Source: Candidatus Zixiibacteriota bacterium
GTDB taxonomy: Bacteria; Zixibacteria; MSB-5A5; GN15; FEB-12
DNA: 41,153 nt
Reading direction: 5' to 3'
NCBI GenBank assembly: GCA_024275255.1
Contig: JAJRZL010000164.1
Span: forward strand, 1-41,153
Numbering within the stretch: the first letter of the stretch is position 1; each line of letters opens with the position of its first letter. This document shows positions 34,812 to 41,153 of this stretch, piece by piece. A model generated the notes under the pieces. It was given only the letters and a program-made list of their open reading frames with translations, was not told where the DNA came from and did no database searches. The position numbers were made by a program, and so were the translations under genes.

Positions 34812-37544
34812 TCACAACATATAGTAACATGGTTCGGGACCACCACTGAACAAGTATGCCACCAGATAGGTAAGGTCGGCAACATTGATATCATCCAGAC
34901 AATCAATATTGCCTGCTTCATACGGTATCGGATCGGGTCCACCGCTGAACAGGAACGCTACCAGATACGTAAGGTCGGCAACGTTTAATCCCGGTTCACC
35001 ATCCATATCACCCGCCTGTGCCCATTGATACCCGGTATTATGAAACAGCACAGCTTCGTTGTTGGATATAACATGCTCCGGGGGAACACCATTGTTGTAG
35101 TAGCTCAAGGCATGACATTCAAATTCCGAGATACCCACCAGGGCGGTCAATTCCAAGCCGCTAACCCCAACATCACGGTATTGATAGATAATATCCCCGA
35201 AACGAGTAAGGATTATTTCAAAGTTCATGGTGGTATCACCAAACTGGTTAAAATTCGCCGGGTGATACCATTCGATAACAAGCATGTCATTGGCAGGACT
35301 TTGGTAAATATAAATCCCGCCATCGGCAACCGTCCCCTCATCAAAGATTAAATCAGCCCAGAAAGGAGCAATAAAGGTTTCAAAGGGTGCTCCCGGCACT
35401 TCAAGACCGCTATAAAACCCACCAATATTGAGATTAGAGTCAGTAAACGAAATCGCACCGTTTACACCGATAAATACTTCCGTATAACTGGTGTCATAAA
35501 AGGGAAAGCTGAAATTAATATCCCAGGGACCGGTCGTGCCATCATCAAGCGGATTTGTTCCCGATGAATAAAAAAGCGATGAGGGAACCTTAAACCCGAT
35601 ATCCTTTGCAGAAATCCAGTTATATGACGGCCCCCCCGTATCGACGGATGAAACGGCGATATATGTGGTATCAAAACAAGGAACTTCGAGAAACACCGGC
35701 ACGTACAACAACGAGTCGAGTACCCCTCCGGTGAGCCCCCAGCTTATTTCAAGGACTCCGGTATATTTCTCCACCCGGTCAGGTATTACGGAGGCATCTA
35801 CTGTCACTGCGATTGTTATAGAATCTGAGGGCGCAATAGTGCCGGTATTTGGTGTTGCTATCAGCCAGTTTTCCCCGACCCGTTTGGTAAGAGAGTCATT
35901 GTCGTTTATCTGAAAATCAAACGCTTCCGTTGTGGAACGGTTATGTAAAACAATATTCATTATCGCTTGAGAACCCTCATCAAGAGTGGTATCAAGGAAT
36001 AGTGGATTCACATAGAGTGATGGTGGTCCGGTAAGGGTTGCTATGGCAGCCTGAAGGTCTGGAAGGGGTCCGATATGTTCAGTCGTATCACCCATTTGAG
36101 GAGAACCGGTTGCAACCAGCACATCACGGATCTGGTCGGATGTCATCGGTACGCCACCGTAGGTTGCTTTATAATATCCCTGAAGACAGGCAACTGCTCC
36201 GGTAACTATTGGTGATGCCGATGAAGTCCCGCTGAATGCTGCTGTGTAGTACTGGTTCTCATCACCATTACCGTCAAACAAACCACCATATCCGGTAGTG
36301 TACACACCGGAACCATATCCTTGTAAATTTACTCGTTCACCGTAGTTTGAAAAATCCTGACGCCAGCGACTGTTAAGTGATGCCGCGGGGTATCCGGCTC
36401 CGACAATAATAGCATGGGAGTTTCGGTACGTGGTATCGAACAATGCACCATAGATAGTTGTATCGTCAAAATTCTCGGCACCATTTCCTGCAGCCTCAAC
36501 AACAGTAATCCCCTTTGCCCAGGCATACTGGATAGCATCGTAGTTTGCCTGCCAGTATTCCATACAGACATATCCGAGCTGATCGGGGCGGGATTGAAAA
36601 TCGTAGTGCGGACCGGGAGCATGTAATTCAATCAGGATAACATCACCGGCTTCCAACGAATCAATGGCAATGTAAAGTGCCGCTGCTGTCGAAATAGAGC
36701 CAATAGAAACCATCCGGATATCCGCTACGGGGCAGATACCGGTAACACCATAACCATTGTCACCAGCAATCAATTCCCCGATAACAGCCGTTCCGTGGTT
36801 CCGCCAGCTAATATCATTCAGTTCCACCCCACCGATTAACCCACCAACTGCTTTGTCCAAATCTTCATGGGTCTCCTGCCAGGCGCCTTCAATATCAACA
36901 ATCGTAACTCCTGCGCCATCACCACCCGGCAGGGTATTGGCGTAGTCGGCATCAATCCCACTGGGCGCAGCTTCCCTATAATCCTGGTTCGGTTGGTAAT
37001 CTGGTGTGGGCGGGTCGATATCCCCAGCAGGTTCCGGTGAAGGCTCCACATACGCTATTTCTACGATATCGAGTTTGTTCAACCGATTAACCAGCGCTTC
37101 CGCTTCAGCGACACTGGTAACAGTAATTTCATAGTAATTATTCAAATCCGCCAGTTCATGTTTTGATTGTAATTGCAAGACAGTACGAGCCTGTTCAAGT
37201 CTATCCTCAGGGGCAACCCTAAATAGCCGCTTCAGATTACTGAACGTAACATACTCATATACAATAGGTTCTATACCTGCTATACTCCCGCCTTTTCTAT
37301 CGACAAGCTTCCCTGCTTGTAATCGGACTGAGTATGAATCTCGAAATTTTACAACCACACGGTCAATTGAAGCTTCCGAATGTATTGTTACAAGTGTCGG
37401 TTTTTCAGGAAGTTGGCGTTTGACTAATGGATACAGTTCATGACTACCCTGTTGTTGCCGAGCAGCTTCACTTACTGGAGCAATTATCAGAATTATTATG
37501 GCGACAGACAACAAGGAAAGCAGTGCTATATTTCGAGATGACAT
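34812..37544 (-). CDS. Secreted subtilisin-like (S8) serine protease with dockerin-like C-terminus
   Basis: VTIVDIEGAW (Asp), NHGTAVIGELIAGDNGYGVTGI (His), FSGTSSASPIVTGAVA (Ser); C-terminal paired DLTYLVA(F/Y)LFSGGP repeats; GGAGG upstream of ATG. Confidence 0.93.
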   Translation of the reverse strand: MSSRNIALLSLLSVAIIILIIAPVSEAARQQQGSHELYPLVKRQLPEKPTLVTIHSEASIDRVVVKFRDSYSVRLQAGKLVDRKGGSIAGIEPIVYEYVTFSNLKRLFRVAPEDRLEQARTVLQLQSKHELADLNNYYEITVTSVAEAEALVNRLNKLDIVEIAYVEPSPEPAGDIDPPTPDYQPNQDYREAAPSGIDADYANTLPGGDGAGVTIVDIEGAWQETHEDLDKAVGGLIGGVELNDISWRNHGTAVIGELIAGDNGYGVTGICPVADIRMVSIGSISTAAALYIAIDSLEAGDVILIELHAPGPHYDFQSRPDQLGYVCMEYWQANYDAIQYAWAKGITVVEAAGNGAENFDDTTIYGALFDTTYRNSHAIIVGAGYPAASLNSRWRQDFSNYGERVNLQGYGSGVYTTGYGGLFDGNGDENQYYTAAFSGTSSASPIVTGAVACLQGYYKATYGGVPMTSDQIRDVLVATGSPQMGDTTEHIGPLPDLQAAIATLTGPPSLYVNPLFLDTTLDEGSQAIMNIVLHNRSTTEAFDFQINDNDSLTKRVGENWLIATPNTGTIAPSDSITIAVTVDASVIPDRVEKYTGVLEISWGLTGGVLDSLLYVPVFLEVPCFDTTYIAVSSVDTGGPSYNWISAKDIGFKVPSSLFYSSGTNPLDDGTTGPWDINFSFPFYDTSYTEVFIGVNGAISFTDSNLNIGGFYSGLEVPGAPFETFIAPFWADLIFDEGTVADGGIYIYQSPANDMLVIEWYHPANFNQFGDTTMNFEIILTRFGDIIYQYRDVGVSGLELTALVGISEFECHALSYYNNGVPPEHVISNNEAVLFHNTGYQWAQAGDMDGEPGLNVADLTYLVAFLFSGGPDPIPYEAGNIDCLDDINVADLTYLVAYLFSGGPEPCYYML
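34815..35015 (-). other. Dockerin-like paired Ca-binding repeat, C-terminus of S8 protease
   Basis: AGDMDGEPGLNVADLTYLVAFLFSGGPDP...GNIDCLDDINVADLTYLVAYLFSGGPEPC. Confidence 0.8.
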
Positions 37545-37702
37545 AAGTCCTCCACTATGGCGGTAATCTTCATGTAATGTACGGTCTGCGAGAACAAAAA
37601 CGCAGGAGTATTAAGGTTGTCATTGGTAATATAACTCCAACCACAATAATGTCAATATGTTATCTATTACCAATATCGGCAGGTAAAGCCGGGACAGAAG
37701 AT

Positions 37703-39130
37703 TTATATATCTATTATTTTGGGAGCTTTTATTTCAAAACGCTGCTTACCGTTCATATTCGGTACTTTTATCGGGTATTTCCCTGAAAAACAACTTGAGC
37801 AAAACGTCGTATCCGGCAGGGATTTCATCGACAGCATCCCCTTCAAAGATAAATAGCGCAGGGAATCAACCTCGAGGTATTTTTCTATCTCCTCAACGGT
37901 CATCCGGTGAGCAATTAGTTCTTTTTTCGTGGGCATATCTATCCCGAAGAAACATGGAGATACTATCGGCGGTGAAGAAACCCGGAAATGAATTTCCTTT
38001 GCCCTGGCTTCCCGGATTATTTTCACTAACTTCTTAGATGTTGTCCCTCGAACAATGGAATCATCAACCACCACCACCCGTTTTCCCTTGAGCACTCCTT
38101 TTACCGGATTGAACTTCACCTTTACATCGAGGTCACGTATTTTCTGCTGAGGGTCAATAAATGTTCTCCCAACATAATGGTTACGGATAAGCCCGATTTC
38201 AAACCTGATACCGGATTCCTCGGCATATCCCAACGTGGCGGTATTGGCTGAGTCGGGAATCCCAATAACAATATCAGCATCAACCGGACTTTCCTGAGCC
38301 AGTAACCGACCGAGACGGCGACGGACTTTGTCAACATTTTCACCGAACACGATGGAATCGGGACGAGAGAAATAAATATATTCAAAAATACAACAGGCAT
38401 GTTTTGTTTTCTTGAACGGATGAAGCGATTTCAAGTTGTGCTGTGAAATTTCCAATACTTCACCGGGTTCGATATCACGAACATAACGGGCTCCGATAAG
38501 ATCAAAAGCACAGGTTTCCGACGCCACCACCCATGCTCGTTGATATTTCCCCAGTGCCAGCGGACGGAAACCATACGGATCACGAGCAGCGATAATGGTA
38601 TCTTCAGTTAAAAAGAGCAAAGAATATGCGCCCCGTACATACCTGAGGGCATCGCAAATACGCTCCAGTCTTGTTTTCTTTGAAGAACGGGCGGCAAGAT
38701 GCAGAATTATCTCGGTATCGGAAGTCGTTTGAAAAATGGAGCCTCTGCGGTCAAGTCGTTCGCGTAGTTCGGCGGAGTTGGTCAGGTTGCCGTTATGCGC
38801 AATAGCAGTATAACGGGAACGATTTGTTATCAGAAACGGCTGTATATTTATAAGTGATGAAGCGCCGGTCGTACTGTACCGGGTATGACCGATTGCTATT
38901 TTCCCCGACAGGTTTTGCAGGATTTCTTTATTGGAGAAAACTTCCGACACCCGCCCCATTCCTCGATGGTAATGAATCGTCCCCTTGTTAGAAGTAACAA
39001 TACCGGCAGACTCCTGCCCGCGATGTTGCAGGGCATATAATCCCAGGTATGTTAATTCTGCAGCTTTGGTATGTCCGGTGATACCAAAGATACCACATTC
39101 GTCATGTATCATAGCTTCTAACATACACAC
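37703..39130 (-). CDS. purF: Amidophosphoribosyltransferase (Fe-S, propeptide type)
   Basis: ECGIFGI N-terminal nucleophile Cys after a short propeptide; RGQESAGI; VVVVDDSIVRGTTSKKLVKIIREA; Fe-S-type Cys contexts ACCIFEYIYFSRPDS, PCFFGID, FCSSCFSGKYP. Confidence 0.96.
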   Translation of the reverse strand: MCMLEAMIHDECGIFGITGHTKAAELTYLGLYALQHRGQESAGIVTSNKGTIHYHRGMGRVSEVFSNKEILQNLSGKIAIGHTRYSTTGASSLINIQPFLITNRSRYTAIAHNGNLTNSAELRERLDRRGSIFQTTSDTEIILHLAARSSKKTRLERICDALRYVRGAYSLLFLTEDTIIAARDPYGFRPLALGKYQRAWVVASETCAFDLIGARYVRDIEPGEVLEISQHNLKSLHPFKKTKHACCIFEYIYFSRPDSIVFGENVDKVRRRLGRLLAQESPVDADIVIGIPDSANTATLGYAEESGIRFEIGLIRNHYVGRTFIDPQQKIRDLDVKVKFNPVKGVLKGKRVVVVDDSIVRGTTSKKLVKIIREARAKEIHFRVSSPPIVSPCFFGIDMPTKKELIAHRMTVEEIEKYLEVDSLRYLSLKGMLSMKSLPDTTFCSSCFSGKYPIKVPNMNGKQRFEIKAPKIIDI

Positions 39131-39391
39131 TCACTACGTGTAAATTTAAGAAGCGTACAATCTATTCCCGCCAAAGCAAAATGTCAACGATCCCTTAACG
39201 ATTATTTTCCTGTTACCTGAAATAAACCTGAAAAAAGCTGTGGAAAAGTGCCATGATTTTTGAAAAAAACTGGCGGATTGTAAAATTTCGTTGTATTATC
39301 TTATAAGTTACAAGGTCTTCAAATTGTACCTATCTTGCGTCTACGGTCTGCATGTGCAATACCGGACGGCGTAGGGAGAAGATAAAATAAA

Positions 39392-40180
39392 ATGACGATA
39401 GATTCGCAAAGCAGGTTTGAAATTATCCGCCAGATGGCGGTTGATGGTACTCATGGCGAAGATTTTAATAATGTTGCATATACTGCCCTTGCTCAAACAG
39501 CGACGTCAGCAAATTTGAAAGCCGCGGCACTTATTCTCTGGGATGAGAAACGGGAGCCGACTCTCACTGTCAGTTTTGCTGCCGAAGAAGCCGATAAAGA
39601 CAAGTTGCTGACCCTTGAAAAAGATTTATACGATACCCTTCGCCGTAATAGACAATTAAGTTCCGCCTATATGTCTTTTGACGGACAAGTACCGTTGCAC
39701 TCGTTTACCCTTCCCCTCAAATACCGGGACCAGTCATTCGGGGCTGTTATCGGGTTGCAGGAAGGCACACAAAGTATTATTTCGGAAAATGTATTTCTCG
39801 AAGCCCTGACCGCCCTACTGGCACTCAATTATGCGGCAGCATCGGCAACCAAGGAAATAACGATACCACGAGAAGCACTCGATCAGGAACGGTTGGGTGG
39901 TATTGTAGAAACAGCCATCACTGTCAACCACGAAGTAAACAACCCGTTGACTGCTATTCTCGGTAATGTCCAATTATTATTGTTCAAACGTGATGATCTC
40001 GATGACGAGTTGAAGCAAAAGCTGAAAGTTATCGAGGAATCGGCATTAAAAATCAAGGACATCACCAAGCGATTGATGCACATCACCACACCAAAATCTG
40101 TGGAATACACGAAAGGGACCACGATGCTGGACCTTTCCGATGACTCGGAGCAAGACGGTAAAAGCGGTTCCTCCGTGTAG
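39392..40180 (+). CDS. GAF-like sensor plus HisKA (DHp) domain protein lacking an ATPase domain
   Basis: H-box TVNHEVNNPLTAILGNVQLLL and second DHp helix LKVIEESALKIKDITKRLMHI; the protein ends 25-30 residues later with no N, G1, F or G2 boxes. Confidence 0.85.
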   Translation: MTIDSQSRFEIIRQMAVDGTHGEDFNNVAYTALAQTATSANLKAAALILWDEKREPTLTVSFAAEEADKDKLLTLEKDLYDTLRRNRQLSSAYMSFDGQVPLHSFTLPLKYRDQSFGAVIGLQEGTQSIISENVFLEALTALLALNYAAASATKEITIPREALDQERLGGIVETAITVNHEVNNPLTAILGNVQLLLFKRDDLDDELKQKLKVIEESALKIKDITKRLMHITTPKSVEYTKGTTMLDLSDDSEQDGKSGSSV

Positions 40181-40181
40181 G

Positions 40182-41000
40182 CTAAAACCTATCAATATAT
40201 GTCAAACGGATTTCGCGGGTAAATGTCTCCGACTCCCGCCTGTTTTCCAGCAAGTCTTTTAACACCGCTTCTATTTCAAGGTTTTCGGTAAAGAGCCATT
40301 TAATGGAAAAGTTCAGGTATCCCCTGCCTTTCCCTGCAAACGTATAAGGAGCCCCATTCGGTAGTGATGACCGGTCATCGTTGAGAGCGGCATCCCATTC
40401 CAATAACAGCGCAAGGTTATAACGGAACGTGGCATCAAAACCAAGGAAGAAATTCAAATCTTTTTCATCATCAACATCATTCTCAAGGGAATAGTTTACT
40501 CCGACATGCCAGCCAGAGGTCCACTCATAGAAATAAAAGCTCCTGCTGGCAACTAGGTAAAACCCGCGGGATTCGAACGTGTATCGCTGCATGGCTTCGT
40601 TCCAGGCGCCATGCCCCTGCGATGAAAACCCGACCGAAACCGCCGGGAAATATTCCAGCTCATCTATCACACGAAATTTAATGTTGAACTCTATTGACGG
40701 TGACCAGTTCGGGCTTTTATTGGATATAATATCCTCTCCACCAAACGAGATACCCATTGTCAACCGGTTCGACAATCCAATATCGGTATATCCCAAAGCT
40801 CCGCCGTTGGGATAAAAGTGAGCGCTGATACTGTAATATGCTCTCGGTAATGTCCCGGCAGTAGGCATATCCACCAATACTCGTGGGGGGACATCATAGA
40901 GAGTCGAAGGAATCGAGGCATCGTTACCCTGTCCTGAAACCACTGTCGCACTACCAAGCAACCACCCACATATCATAAAACAGGCAATATATTTTTTCAT
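40182..41000 (-). CDS. Outer-membrane beta-barrel protein (YjbH-like)
   Basis: Signal peptide MKKYIACFMICGWLLGSATVVSGQ; 'PRAYYSISAHFYPNGGALGYTDIGLSNRLTMGISFGGEDI' strands; C-terminal aromatic LTYIDRF. Confidence 0.7.
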   Translation of the reverse strand: MKKYIACFMICGWLLGSATVVSGQGNDASIPSTLYDVPPRVLVDMPTAGTLPRAYYSISAHFYPNGGALGYTDIGLSNRLTMGISFGGEDIISNKSPNWSPSIEFNIKFRVIDELEYFPAVSVGFSSQGHGAWNEAMQRYTFESRGFYLVASRSFYFYEWTSGWHVGVNYSLENDVDDEKDLNFFLGFDATFRYNLALLLEWDAALNDDRSSLPNGAPYTFAGKGRGYLNFSIKWLFTENLEIEAVLKDLLENRRESETFTREIRLTYIDRF

Positions 41001-41153
41001 GGCATTCACCTCTATCCTTTCTATACCATTCGAATAAATATCTGCAACTCGAAGGTATATACAGGATTTTTTAACACGTTTCATCGGTACTACACCGTTA
41101 CAATATAGAGGATATCTCATTTTCAAACGATGAGTCAACAAAAACAGGAGAGC

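Noticed and set aside
39350-39391. Hairpin-like 5'UTR (ctacg...cgtag, tgcatgtgca) upstream of the GAF-DHp gene as a riboswitch
   Set aside because: Short stems and no match to a riboswitch consensus I can recognise.
1-41153. CRISPR arrays, tRNA/rRNA genes, transposases or prophage genes
   Set aside because: No regularly spaced repeats, cloverleaf-like or rRNA-like segments, IS-type ORFs or phage structural genes seen by eye; a tRNAscan/Infernal run would be needed to exclude them formally.

Overview
This 41 kb window is densely coding chromosomal DNA from a Gram-negative-type bacterium with an outer membrane. The secreted-protein style (paired dockerin-like tails, YLVAYLFSGGPxP) suggests an uncultured FCB-type lineage such as Zixibacteria, which is inference only. 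I call about 30 protein genes. I saw no rRNA, tRNA, CRISPR array or transposase.

Left to right the window contains: a secreted M1 aminopeptidase and a BACON-repeat protein, both dockerin-tailed; a Lon-family protease; a Ski2-like helicase with a small zinc-ribbon protein; a TPR / membrane protein / ExbB / ExbD / ExbD / TonB / TonB cluster; a protein that looks like three tandem TonB-C domains; a flippase; a KefB-like antiporter; acs, ackA and a 3-hydroxyacyl-CoA dehydrogenase; a beta-barrel protein, a lipoprotein and a cyclophilin; dxr, rseP and lepB; a DUF1573-like protein; a dockerin-tailed subtilase; purF; a GAF-DHp protein with no ATPase domain; and an outer-membrane barrel protein.

The observations most worth follow-up are: (1) a Lon with an intact Ser-Lys dyad but a degraded ATP site; (2) a Ski2-like helicase with a C-terminal OmpR/PhoB-like winged helix; (3) a signal-peptide protein apparently made of three TonB-C-like repeats next to a two-TonB/two-ExbD cluster; (4) three dockerin-tailed secreted proteins sharing a C-terminal cysteine pair, one with a cohesin-like N-terminal domain; (5) a histidine-kinase DHp domain without its catalytic domain. 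All domain calls were made by eye from motifs and need HMM or structure confirmation.
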